Source: JAJEEA01 sp965243615
Lineage (GTDB): Bacteria; Acidobacteriota; Vicinamibacteria; Vicinamibacterales; UBA8438
Assembly (NCBI GenBank): GCA_965243615.1
Contig: CBDEVO010000003.1
Coordinates: 3,906,001 to 3,970,000 of the forward strand
Direction: 5' to 3'
Length of the DNA: 64,000 nucleotides
This document shows, one piece after another, positions 8,775 through 16,987 of the stretch. The position numbers and the translations under genes were made by a program. The notes beneath the pieces were generated by a model. It saw only the letters and a list, made by a program, of their open reading frames with translations. It was not told the DNA's origin and searched no databases. Each line of letters opens with the position of its first letter. Positions within the stretch are counted from its first letter, which is position 1.

Positions 8775-10003
8775 TCGCGGTGGGGGTGAGCGGCGGCATC
8801 GGCGCCTACAAGGCGGTCGAGATCGTCCGCCGGCTTCAGGACAGCGGTCACGACGTCGTCGTGACGATGACGTCCAACGCCCGCCGCTTCGTCGGACCGT
8901 TGACGTTCGAGGCGATCACGCGGCGGCCGGTCATCACCGATCAGTTCGCGCCGGGCGCGAACGCGACCATCGAGCATGTCGCGCTGGCCACCGACATCCG
9001 GGCGCTGCTCGTGGCGCCGGCCACCGCCAACATCATCGGGAAGCTCGCCCACGGCATCGCCGACGACTTCCTGACCTCGCTCTACCTCGTGACGCGGGCG
9101 CCGGTCGTCGTCGCCCCCGCCATGAACACGAACATGTACGAGCACGCGGCGGTCGCCGCCAACCTCGCCGCGCTGGAGGCGCGCGGGGCGCACGTGGTCG
9201 CCCCCGGCGAGGGATACCTCGCGTGCGGGTGGACGGGCCCGGGTCGGCTCGCCTCCGTCGACGACGTGGTCGCCGCCGTCGAGCGCCGGCTCCGGCCGGG
9301 GGAGGGCGACCTCGCGGGCCGGCGGCTCCTCGTCACCGCGGGACCGACCCTCGAGGACCTCGATCCGGTGCGCTTCGTCGGCAACCGCTCGAGCGGCCGG
9401 ATGGGGTACGCGCTGGCCGCGGAAGCGGTCGACCGCGGCGCCCGGGTGGTGCTGGTGTCGGGCCCGTGTAGCCTGCAGCCTCCGGCCGGGGCCGAGGTGG
9501 TCGCGGTGCGGAGCGCGGCCGACATGCGCGCGGCGGTGACGGACCGGGCGGACGAGGCGGACGCCGTGGTCATGGCCGCCGCGGTGGCTGACTACACGCC
9601 GGCCGGGGGGCCTCGCGGGCAGAAGATCGCGAAGGAATTCGAGACCCTGACCCTGACCCTGACCCGCACCGCCGACGTTCTGCGGGAGCTCGGCCGAAGG
9701 CGGGCCGGCGGGCGCCGGCCGGTGCTCGTCGGGTTCGCGGCCGAGACCCGCGACTTCGTCGCGCGGGCCCGGGCCAAGCTCGAGGCCAAGGGGGCGGACC
9801 TTATCGTCGCCAACGACGTGTCGCGGACCGATGCCGGGTTCGACGTGGAGACGAACGCCGCCACCCTGGTCGAGGCGGGGGGGACGACGGACCTGCCGTT
9901 GCAGTCCAAGCGCGACCTGGCCCGCGCTATCCTCGACCGTCTTCGGGAGATGCTGGCCGGGCCGCCGGAGGCGGTCGAGACCGCCGACCATGACCGACCG
10001 TGA
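8765..10003 (+). CDS. coaBC: Bifunctional phosphopantothenoylcysteine decarboxylase / phosphopantothenate-cysteine ligase
   Basis: A 412-residue fusion carrying two consecutive steps of coenzyme A synthesis. The N-terminal CoaC flavoprotein domain (about 1-180) has GVSGGIGAYKA and the substrate-binding APAMNTNMYEHAA. The C-terminal CoaB ligase domain (about 185-400) starts with LLVTAGPTLEDLDPVRF and NRSSGRMGYALA and contains the AAAVADYTP motif. It starts inside the end of gmk and the family-4 uracil glycosylase starts inside its end, so the run is translationally coupled. A triplicated CCCTGA hexamer near 9645 encodes LTLTLT in a normally conserved region and does not break the frame. Confidence 0.96.
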   Translation: MALIAVGVSGGIGAYKAVEIVRRLQDSGHDVVVTMTSNARRFVGPLTFEAITRRPVITDQFAPGANATIEHVALATDIRALLVAPATANIIGKLAHGIADDFLTSLYLVTRAPVVVAPAMNTNMYEHAAVAANLAALEARGAHVVAPGEGYLACGWTGPGRLASVDDVVAAVERRLRPGEGDLAGRRLLVTAGPTLEDLDPVRFVGNRSSGRMGYALAAEAVDRGARVVLVSGPCSLQPPAGAEVVAVRSAADMRAAVTDRADEADAVVMAAAVADYTPAGGPRGQKIAKEFETLTLTLTRTADVLRELGRRRAGGRRPVLVGFAAETRDFVARARAKLEAKGADLIVANDVSRTDAGFDVETNAATLVEAGGTTDLPLQSKRDLARAILDRLREMLAGPPEAVETADHDRP

Positions 10004-10832
10004 GCAGTTGAGGCGGCACCTGGAGTTCTTCCGGGAGCTGGGGGTCGAGGGCGTCAGCCGCGACGCGACGTGGCGCGCGCGCGGGCCCGCGGGTGCCGAG
10101 CCTCGGGGGGGAGAGCGCGCGAACGAGCGTGCCGACAGCGCACCGGAATCGCCGGCTCGCGCCCGCGAGGTGCATGGGGTGAGCCATCCGGCATACGCGT
10201 CCGGCGGCGGCCCTACCTCGGCGTCCGACGTCTCCGCGCCGGCGGAGACGGGCGGAACCGCGGCGGCGCCGGAGACGCTCGAGGCGGTTCGTGCCGACCT
10301 CGGCGAGTGCACCCGCTGCAAGCTGCACGGAGGACGGACGAACCTCGTGTTCGGGGTCGGCAGCCCCACCGCCGACCTCGTGTTCGTCGGCGAGGCGCCG
10401 GGGCGGGACGAGGACCGGCAGGGCATCCCTTTCGTGGGCCGGGCAGGCCAGTTGCTGACCCGGATCATCGCGGCGATCGGCCTGTCGCGCGACGAGGTCT
10501 ACATCGCCAACGTCATCAAGTGCCGCCCCCCGAACAACCGGAACCCGGAGCCCGACGAGGTGGCCACCTGCGAGCCGTTCCTGTTCCGGCAGCTCGACGT
10601 CATCCGTCCCCGGGTGGTGGTGGCCCTCGGGGGCTTCGCCATCAGGACCCTGCTCGACACCGCGGAGCCCGTCTCCCGGCTGCGGGGAAGAGTGTTCGAC
10701 TACCGTGGGGCGAAGCTGATCCCGACCTTCCACCCCGCCTTTCTCCTGCGGAGCCCGGAGCGCAAGCGGGATGTCTGGGAGGACATGAAGCGGGTCCGCG
10801 CCCTGCTCGCGGAGCCGGGGGCCGCCCCCTGA
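9990..10832 (+). CDS. udg: Uracil-DNA glycosylase, family 4 (4Fe-4S)
   Basis: A 280-residue DNA repair enzyme removing uracil from DNA. The catalytic domain (about 95-280) opens with the iron-sulfur pair CTRCK, then GEAPGRDEDRQGIPFVGRAG, the further cluster cysteines in IKCRPPNNRNPEPDEVATC, and ends with the TFHPAFLLR motif. Roughly the first 90 residues are low-complexity, Ala/Gly/Arg-rich and probably disordered, a longer N-terminus than the compact family-4 enzymes have. The ATG at 9990 lies 14 nt inside coaBC. A GC-rich hairpin follows the stop. Confidence 0.93.
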   Translation: MTDREQLRRHLEFFRELGVEGVSRDATWRARGPAGAEPRGGERANERADSAPESPARAREVHGVSHPAYASGGGPTSASDVSAPAETGGTAAAPETLEAVRADLGECTRCKLHGGRTNLVFGVGSPTADLVFVGEAPGRDEDRQGIPFVGRAGQLLTRIIAAIGLSRDEVYIANVIKCRPPNNRNPEPDEVATCEPFLFRQLDVIRPRVVVALGGFAIRTLLDTAEPVSRLRGRVFDYRGAKLIPTFHPAFLLRSPERKRDVWEDMKRVRALLAEPGAAP

Positions 10833-10854
10833 GACGGCGCGTTCCGCCGCCGTC
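10833..10854 (+). terminator. GC-rich stem-loop after udg
   Basis: A perfect 7-bp stem GACGGCG / CGCCGTC with an 8-nt loop begins immediately after the udg stop, 11 nt before the priA start. There is no T-run, so it may only attenuate or stabilise the transcript. Confidence 0.35.
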
Positions 10855-10865
10855 GTTCATCGCCG

Positions 10866-13307
10866 ATGCCGCGCGTAGTCTCCGTGGTCGTCCCCGTCCC
10901 CGCCCTCGATCGCCTCGACTACGAGGTGCCCGCGGAGTTGCCGGTACCGGAGACGGGGACCCGTGTCCTCGTGCCGCTGGGACCACGGGCGGTGACCGGC
11001 TGCGTCGTCGAGCGGCCTGAGGCGCCGGCCCCTGCCACCCTCAAGCCGCTGCTCGACGTCCTCGACGTCGAGCCCCTGCTGCCGGCCGGCGTGGTGCGGC
11101 TCGCCCTCTGGGTGGGCGAGTACTACGCCTGCGGCGCCGGCGAGGCGGTGGCGGCGGCGATGCCGCCCCTGGCGTGGGTGGCCACCGAGCGTCGGGCGGA
11201 GATCACCCCGGCGGGCCGGGCCGCCCTTGCCGGCCGGCCGGGGGCCGCGCGGCGCCGCCTGCTCGAGCTGCTCTCGGACGGCGCCTCCCACCGGGCGGCG
11301 GCGCTCGATGACGGCACGAGGCGCCGGGGCCCCGGCCGGGGGAGGGGCGGCGGCCGCCACGCGCTCCTCGCGGCCATGGCTCGCGAGGGGCTCGTCCGGT
11401 TGACGCAGCCCCTCAAGGGCGCCGCGTCCGCCTTCAGGAGGGTCCGCGTCGCCCGCCTGACCGACGAGGGCCGGGCGCGCCTGGCCGGCGGCACCCCCCT
11501 GGGAACGCGGCAGCGCGAGGCGCTGGAACGGCTCGAGGCGGCGCCGGGGGGAGTGCCGGTGCCGGTGCTCAGGGCCGCACGGATTCCCGACGGGACCCTT
11601 CGCCGGCTCGCCGAGCTCCGTGCGGTGACGATCGTGAGCGAGGTCGTCGAGCGGGAGCCGTCGGCGTTCGAGCTCCTGGAGGACTCCGAGCCGGTCCACG
11701 CCCTGACGCCCGGGCAGCGGCAGGTGGTCGAGGCCCTGGAGGCGTCCGCGGGGTCCGGCGTCTTCGAGGTGGCGCTCCTCCACGGGGTCACCGGGAGCGG
11801 CAAGACCGAGGTCTACGCGCGGCTGGCCCGGGCGGCGGTCGCGAGAGGGCGGCAGGCCCTCGTCCTCGTTCCCGAGATCGCCCTCACCCCGGCCATCGCG
11901 GCGCGGCTGCGGCCGGTGTTCGGGGCCCGGGTGGCGGTCCAGCACAGCGGCCTGTCCGCCGGGGCCCGCCACGATCAGTGGCACCGCATCCGCCGCGGCG
12001 AGGTCGACGTGGTCGTGGGCACGCGGTCCGCGGTGTTCGCGCCCCTGCCGTCGGTGGGCCTGATCGTGGTCGACGAGGAGCACGACGGCTCCTACAAGCA
12101 GGACGAGAGCCCGCGTTATCACGGCCGCGACGTGGCGGTCATGCGGGGAAAGCGCGACCACGCCCTCGTCGTGCTCGGGTCCGCGACGCCGTCCCTGGAG
12201 AGCTTCCGTCACGCCGACAACGGCCGCTACCGGCGGTTCACGCTGCCGCAACGCATCGGGAGCCGCCCCCTGCCCACCGTGCGCGTGGTCGACATGCGCG
12301 AGGAGCTCGCGGAGCACGGCCCCGACGTCGTGCTGAGCACCCCCCTCGCCGAGGCCATCGACGGCAGGCTGGCGGACCGGGAGCAGGCGCTGGTGCTGCT
12401 GAACCGGCGGGGGTTCGCGGCCTCCCTGCTCTGCCGCGGCTGCGGTCAACCCCTCGAGTGCCCCGACTGCAGCGTGAGCCTGACGTTCCACCGTGCGGCG
12501 GGGCGGGCCCGCTGCCACTATTGCGGCTACTCGCGGGCCCGCCCCGCCGCGTGCCCCCGGTGCTCGGGCACGGTCCTCGAGCACGTGGGCTTCGGCACCG
12601 AGCGGGTGCAGGCCGAGATCGAGCGGCGGTGGCCGGCCGCCCGCATCGCCCGGCTCGACCGCGACACGGTGCGGCGGCGGGGCGGCGCGGCGCGGCTGCT
12701 CCAGCGGGTCGCGAGCCGCGAGCTGGACGTCCTCGTCGGCACCCAGATGGTCGCGAAGGGCCACGACTTCCCCGGTGTGACCCTGGTGGGCGTGGTGTCG
12801 GCGGACATCGGCCTCGGGGTGCCCGACTTCCGGGCGGCGGAACGCACGTTCCAGTTGCTGACGCAGGTCGCGGGCCGCGCCGGCCGGGGGAGCGCCCCCG
12901 GCGAGGCGATCGTCCAGACGCTCCATCCCGGTCACTACGCCATCCGTCACGCCTGCGACCAGGCATACGCGCCCTTCTATGGAGAGGAGCTGCGTTTCCG
13001 GCGGGCCTTGCGGTATCCGCCGGTGGTGTCCCTGGTCTCGGTCGTCGTCCATGGGGCGCAACGGGATCGCACGGTGCGGGAAGCGTCCGCGCTCGTGGCG
13101 TGGCTGCGCGCGGCGCCGCGCCGGTTCACGGTGCTGGGGCCGGCCCCGGCGCCCCTCGCGAGGCTGCGGGGCCGCTACCGCGTGCAGCTCTTCCTGAAGG
13201 GCGGGCGCCGGGCGGAGATGCGGGAGGCGCTCCTCCGGGTGCTGGACGAGCATCCGCGCCTGAAGCGACGCGTGGTGGTCGACGTCGACCCCGTGTCGAT
13301 GCTGTAG
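10866..13307 (+). CDS. priA: Primosomal protein N' (replication restart helicase PriA)
   Basis: An 813-residue 3'-to-5' DNA helicase that reloads the replisome at stalled forks. After an N-terminal DNA-binding domain, the helicase core shows Walker A GVTGSGKTEVY from residue 307 and the DEEHD box. The zinc-binding insert follows with paired cysteines (CRGCGQPLECPDC and CHYCGYS...CPRCSG). Helicase motif VI is represented by QVAGRAGRG. The length is typical of a PriA with an extended N-terminal region. It ends facing the M50 protease gene, with a strong stem-loop in the gap. Confidence 0.96.
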   Translation: MPRVVSVVVPVPALDRLDYEVPAELPVPETGTRVLVPLGPRAVTGCVVERPEAPAPATLKPLLDVLDVEPLLPAGVVRLALWVGEYYACGAGEAVAAAMPPLAWVATERRAEITPAGRAALAGRPGAARRRLLELLSDGASHRAAALDDGTRRRGPGRGRGGGRHALLAAMAREGLVRLTQPLKGAASAFRRVRVARLTDEGRARLAGGTPLGTRQREALERLEAAPGGVPVPVLRAARIPDGTLRRLAELRAVTIVSEVVEREPSAFELLEDSEPVHALTPGQRQVVEALEASAGSGVFEVALLHGVTGSGKTEVYARLARAAVARGRQALVLVPEIALTPAIAARLRPVFGARVAVQHSGLSAGARHDQWHRIRRGEVDVVVGTRSAVFAPLPSVGLIVVDEEHDGSYKQDESPRYHGRDVAVMRGKRDHALVVLGSATPSLESFRHADNGRYRRFTLPQRIGSRPLPTVRVVDMREELAEHGPDVVLSTPLAEAIDGRLADREQALVLLNRRGFAASLLCRGCGQPLECPDCSVSLTFHRAAGRARCHYCGYSRARPAACPRCSGTVLEHVGFGTERVQAEIERRWPAARIARLDRDTVRRRGGAARLLQRVASRELDVLVGTQMVAKGHDFPGVTLVGVVSADIGLGVPDFRAAERTFQLLTQVAGRAGRGSAPGEAIVQTLHPGHYAIRHACDQAYAPFYGEELRFRRALRYPPVVSLVSVVVHGAQRDRTVREASALVAWLRAAPRRFTVLGPAPAPLARLRGRYRVQLFLKGGRRAEMREALLRVLDEHPRLKRRVVVDVDPVSML

Positions 13308-13467
13308 TGGACCGTCCTGCCGGAAGGGTGCCATGGCCGCGGGCCGGGACGGGGCGTCCAGGCGAGCTCCGGGCCGTCCACTGGTCGGGCGTTCGCCGGC
13401 GGTGAGCCGAGCCGGGGACGGACCGCGCATCGGATACGCCCTGCATCGATGCGGTCGACGGCGTTCC

Positions 13468-13493
13468 GAGCGCGCCGGAGCGGGGGCGCGCTC
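13468..13493. terminator. Stem-loop between convergent priA and M50 genes
   Basis: A perfect 9-bp stem, GAGCGCGCC / GGCGCGCTC, with an 8-nt loop sits in the 202-nt gap between two converging stops. Position and symmetry suggest a bidirectional terminator, although no clear T-run flanks it. Confidence 0.5.
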
Positions 13494-13509
13494 TTCGACG
13501 GAGCGTCGT

Positions 13510-14502
13510 CTACTGGCCGATCTCTCCGATGACCTGGATGGGGGCGGGCGTGAAGCAGAGCACGAAGATGACGAGCGCGAACGCCGCCACGAGCATCCGG
13601 GTCCGGTCGATGGGAACGTCGTGGTCGAGGGTGCGCGGGTGCCTGGGGCCCAGCGCGACGAGCATGACGACCATCAGCACCGCCCAGACGATCCAGCTCG
13701 GGGAATGGAAGGCGAGGGCGAAGAGGACGGCGGCCGAGGCGAGGGTCACCAGGGTCGAGCGGGCGCCGAAGACCGCGTACGAGATGTGCCCCCCGTCGAG
13801 CTGGCCGATCGGGAACAGGTTGAGGGCGGTGGCCAGCAGCCCGACCCACGCCGCGAATCCCATGGGGTGGACGTTCAGTGTGGCCCCCTCCACGGCTGTC
13901 CCCCAAACGGCCCAGGCCGCGAAGCGGAACAGCAGCGGCTCACCCAGGAACACCGTGAACTCGGTCGCCTCCTGCGCCGGCACGACCCGCGAGAGGCCGA
14001 TTCCGACGAAGAGAGCGGGCACCGCCACCACGAAGCCGGCGATGGGCCCGGCGACGCCGATGTCGAACAGCATGCGCTTGGTCGGAATCGGCTGCCGTAT
14101 GCGGATGAACGCGCCGAGGGTACCGATCAGGAACGGCGCCGGCAGGAAGTAGGGGAGCGACGCGTCGACCCGATAGTGTCGGCAGGCATAGTAGTGGCCC
14201 AACTCGTGGACGCCCAGAATGGCCAGGACCGTCAGGCTGTACCAGAGCCCGTGCCACAACACGAAGGGGGCCTCCGCCCCGGCGCCCGGATCGGTGGCGA
14301 AGCCCTGATGTTGACAGGCGCCGACCACCGTGGTGGACAGGACCGTGGCCAGCAGGAGCACGAGGTTCAGCCACGGGCGATCCCGTCGGGCGGACGCCCT
14401 CATCGGAGGCCCGGGTGGATACGCGCGAGGGGAAGGCGCCTCGCGCGGGTCCGGAGGCAGCACCGACGGCGGTTCGGGGACGGGAGCGGGAAGCTGACTC
14501 AA
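13510..14502 (-). CDS. Site-2 protease-like M50 metallopeptidase
   Basis: A 330-residue polytopic membrane protease predicted to cleave within the membrane. The zinc site is HELGH near residues 98-102, and the second metal-ligand motif is LNLFPIGQLDGGH. Several hydrophobic segments surround both motifs. A proline-rich cytoplasmic N-terminus of about 35 residues precedes the first membrane span. This is the compact family without a PDZ domain, unlike RseP. It is convergent with priA and lies 63 nt downstream of the HU gene on the same strand. The natural substrate is unknown. Confidence 0.9.
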   Translation of the reverse strand: MSQLPAPVPEPPSVLPPDPREAPSPRAYPPGPPMRASARRDRPWLNLVLLLATVLSTTVVGACQHQGFATDPGAGAEAPFVLWHGLWYSLTVLAILGVHELGHYYACRHYRVDASLPYFLPAPFLIGTLGAFIRIRQPIPTKRMLFDIGVAGPIAGFVVAVPALFVGIGLSRVVPAQEATEFTVFLGEPLLFRFAAWAVWGTAVEGATLNVHPMGFAAWVGLLATALNLFPIGQLDGGHISYAVFGARSTLVTLASAAVLFALAFHSPSWIVWAVLMVVMLVALGPRHPRTLDHDVPIDRTRMLVAAFALVIFVLCFTPAPIQVIGEIGQ

Positions 14503-14565
14503 GGGAGGTCTGTCCGTGGGGTTCGCGCCACCTGCCGCCGGAGCGGATGCGAGGCGGAGGACGCG

Positions 14566-14838
14566 TCAGCCGCCGATATCCTGGAGGTCCTTGCCGGGCT
14601 TGAACCGGATGGTCCGGCCGGGTGGAATGCGTACTTCCTTGCCGGTCCGCGGATTGCGGCCGATACCCCGCTTGCGCGGCTTCACCTGGAAGACCCCGAA
14701 GCCCCTCAGCTCGATGCGCTCTCCGCGCTGCATCGACGTCCGCATGGCGTCGAACACGGCGTCGACCGCCACCTCGGCCTTCACCTTGGTGATGTCGGCG
14801 AGCCTGGAGACTTCGTTCACGATGTCGACTTTGATCAT
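14566..14838 (-). CDS. HU/IHF family DNA-binding protein
   Basis: A 90-residue nucleoid protein. It begins MIKVDIVNEVSRLADITK and contains the beta-arm signature GFGVFQVKPRKRGIGRNPRTG followed by IPPGRTIRFKPGK, which bends DNA as a dimer. I chose the ATG at 14838 by homology to canonical HU/IHF starts; the open frame runs 19 codons upstream through the promoter. A strong promoter (14866-14895) lies just upstream. A MerR-type gene is found nearby beyond der, echoing the ihfA-merR neighbourhood seen in other phyla. Confidence 0.95.
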   Translation of the reverse strand: MIKVDIVNEVSRLADITKVKAEVAVDAVFDAMRTSMQRGERIELRGFGVFQVKPRKRGIGRNPRTGKEVRIPPGRTIRFKPGKDLQDIGG

Positions 14839-14865
14839 GCGCGGCGCCAACGATGTTATGTAAGC

Positions 14866-14895
14866 ATCATAGGTACTGCCATTTACGGCTGTCAA
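14866..14895 (-). promoter_or_regulatory. Sigma-70-type promoter for HU
   Basis: Read on the minus strand: TTGACA (14895-14890), an 18-nt spacer, then TATGAT (14871-14866). It lies about 28 nt from the HU start codon. Both hexamers are near or at consensus. Confidence 0.75.
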
Positions 14896-14930
14896 GCGGC
14901 GGCGGGTAGAGGTACAGGGATGGGAGCGCG

Positions 14931-16286
14931 ATGGGTGGTGAGCTGAACCGCGCGGCGGGGCGGGTGGTCCTCGTGGGGCGTCCGAACGTGGGCAAGTCGA
15001 CGCTCTTCAACCGGCTGACCGGCACGCGGCGGGCCATCGTCACCGCGTTGGCCGGGACCACCCGCGACGTGCTGGCGGGGACGGTGGAGTGGCAGCGGCG
15101 GGTGTTCTCCCTCGTCGACACCGGCGGGGTCGCGGGCGCGAGCGTCGATCCGATGCAGGAGGCGGTGGCGGACCGCGGTCGTCGCGCCGCCGCGGAAGCC
15201 GAGGTCGTGGTGTTCCTGGTGGACGGCGGCGAGGGACCGGTGCCGGCCGACGACGAGCTGGCCCGCGAGTTGAGGACGCGGGGAACGCCGGTGGTGCTGG
15301 CCGTCAACAAGATGGACGACCGGCGGGCGCGCTCGCACGTCCCCGAGTTCCACCGGTTCGGCCTCGAGCCGGTCGTGGAGATAGCGGCCGAGCATGGGCA
15401 GGGAATCGGGGACCTGCTGGACGAGGTCGTCGCGAGGCTGCCGCCGGGGCCGGCCCCCGCGCCCGACGGCGAGGCCGGCGATGCGGAGCGGGAGACCGGC
15501 GTGGTGGTGGTCGGTCGTCCCAACGTCGGGAAGTCGTCGCTCGTCAACCGGCTGCTGCGCGGCGACCGCGTGCTCGTCAGCCCCACCCCGGGCACCACCC
15601 GCGACGCCGTCGACGACGTGATGCGGTGGCATCGGCAACAGTTCCGCATCGTCGACACCGCGGGCATGCGGCGTCCCGGCCGCGTCGCCGGAGGCGGGCG
15701 CATCGAGGCGGTCAGCGTCGTGCGCGCGCGCCACGCGATGGAGCGCACGGACGTCGCGGTGATCGTGGTGGACGCGGCGGCGGGCGTCGTGAAGCGCGAC
15801 GCGGCCATCGCCGGCGAGGCGGAGGCGGCCGGCTGCGGCGTCGTGCTCGCCGCCAACAAGTGGGACCTCGTCAAGGACCGCGGACCCGGGTTCGCGGCCG
15901 GTTTCGACGAAGAGCTTCGCGGCGCCCTCAAGTTCGTCGACTACGCGCCCATCGTCCATCTCTCGGCGATGACCGGAGAACGGACGGGACGGCTGCTGGA
16001 GCTCGTCGACGAGGTCGCCGCCGCCCGCCGGACGAAGGTGACCACGGGCGAGCTCAACCGCGTGGTCGCCCGGGCGACCCGCGACCATCGCCTGTCCGGG
16101 GCCGGGCAACGGACGGTGCACGTCCGCTACGCGGTACAGACGGGCGTGGCGCCGCCGACGTTCACGCTGTTCACGGGCCGGGGCGCGCGGCTGCACTTCT
16201 CGTCCGAGCGGTTCCTCCGGCGCCGCCTGCGGGAGGCCTTCGGGTTCGTCGGCACCCCGATCCGCCTCAAGGCGCGGGGGAGGTAG
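14931..16286 (+). CDS. der: Ribosome biogenesis GTPase Der (EngA)
   Basis: A 451-residue protein with tandem GTPase domains and a C-terminal KH-like domain, needed for 50S subunit maturation. The first G domain has GRPNVGKSTLFNRLTG and DTGGVAG, and the second has GRPNVGKSSLVNRLLRG, DTAGMRRPG and NKWD. The KH-like tail includes PPTFTLFTGRGARLHFSSERF. The number, order and spacing of G motifs are standard. It is divergent from HU and followed 35 nt downstream by a MerR regulator. Confidence 0.97.
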   Translation: MGGELNRAAGRVVLVGRPNVGKSTLFNRLTGTRRAIVTALAGTTRDVLAGTVEWQRRVFSLVDTGGVAGASVDPMQEAVADRGRRAAAEAEVVVFLVDGGEGPVPADDELARELRTRGTPVVLAVNKMDDRRARSHVPEFHRFGLEPVVEIAAEHGQGIGDLLDEVVARLPPGPAPAPDGEAGDAERETGVVVVGRPNVGKSSLVNRLLRGDRVLVSPTPGTTRDAVDDVMRWHRQQFRIVDTAGMRRPGRVAGGGRIEAVSVVRARHAMERTDVAVIVVDAAAGVVKRDAAIAGEAEAAGCGVVLAANKWDLVKDRGPGFAAGFDEELRGALKFVDYAPIVHLSAMTGERTGRLLELVDEVAAARRTKVTTGELNRVVARATRDHRLSGAGQRTVHVRYAVQTGVAPPTFTLFTGRGARLHFSSERFLRRRLREAFGFVGTPIRLKARGR

Positions 16287-16321
16287 GCCGGTGTATACTG
16301 AGGCCGGCTCGAAGCGAAGCG

Positions 16322-16702
16322 ATGGCGACACGGGTCGAGATGCCGGAACGGTCCATCTACAAGCCGTCCGAGGTCTGCGCCATCGCCGGGTTGCAGCCCT
16401 ACGTGCTACGCTCTTGGGAGGCCGAGTTCCCGGAAATCGGCGTTGCGCACGGCGATGGCCGCTCGCGCCTGTATCGCCGGGAGGATCTCGACAGGGTGCT
16501 GCGCATCAAGCAGCTCGTCTTCGTCGAGGGCCTGACCCTGGGGGCGGCGCGGCGCCAGCTCCACAAGGAGGCGCCGGCATCGGAGAACGTCGAGGCGACG
16601 GCGTTGGACGAGCTGCTCGGCGACGAGGTCAGGTCGCGGCTGAACGGCATCAAGAAGGGCCTGCACGCGATTCTGGAGTTGCTGGCCGGGCAGAAGGCCT
16701 GA
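16322..16702 (+). CDS. MerR family transcriptional regulator
   Basis: A 126-residue protein with an N-terminal winged helix-turn-helix of MerR type. YKPSEVCAIAGLQPYVLRSWEAEF is recognition region one, and the RLYRREDLDRVLRIKQLV wing follows. The remainder is a short helical tail predicted to dimerise. It lacks metal-binding cysteines at the C-terminus, so it resembles the small MerR proteins often next to HU/IHF genes rather than metal sensors. A TATACT box at 16294-16299 may be its own -10 element. The target is unknown. Confidence 0.88.
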   Translation: MATRVEMPERSIYKPSEVCAIAGLQPYVLRSWEAEFPEIGVAHGDGRSRLYRREDLDRVLRIKQLVFVEGLTLGAARRQLHKEAPASENVEATALDELLGDEVRSRLNGIKKGLHAILELLAGQKA

Positions 16703-16753
16703 CCGGGGCAAGGCGGGACCCGACGGCTTCGTGGTCGGCCGGCGGGTCGGTGT

Positions 16754-16830
16754 CGGGATGTGGCGCAGTCTGGTAGCGCACCTGACTGGGGGTCAGGGGG
16801 TCGCTGGTTCAAATCCAGTCATCCCGACCA
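16754..16830 (+). tRNA. tRNA-Pro (anticodon GGG)
   Basis: The acceptor arms CGGGATG and CATCCCG pair over 7 bp, and the 3' CCA is encoded. The anticodon stem CCTGA / TCAGG encloses the loop CTGGGGG, giving anticodon GGG (Pro, codon CCC). The T-arm shows GGTTCAAATCC. The 77-nt length is normal. Confidence 0.96.
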
Positions 16831-16987
16831 TTTTCGTTCGACGTTCCTCGACGGTATCCTTCCAACGACTCTTCCGCGCGCCGATGCCGGCCGGGAAACC
16901 GCATGGCGTTCCCATGAAGTCGCTCGCCGCGACTGCGACCATGCGGCACCGGGGTTTCGGCGCGGAGCGGCAGCAGGGGGACACACC

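Noticed and set aside
9645..9665. Triplicated CCCTGA hexamer in coaBC
   Set aside because: It encodes LTLTLT in a region that is normally LTL-rich in CoaB, keeps the frame and needs no special explanation.
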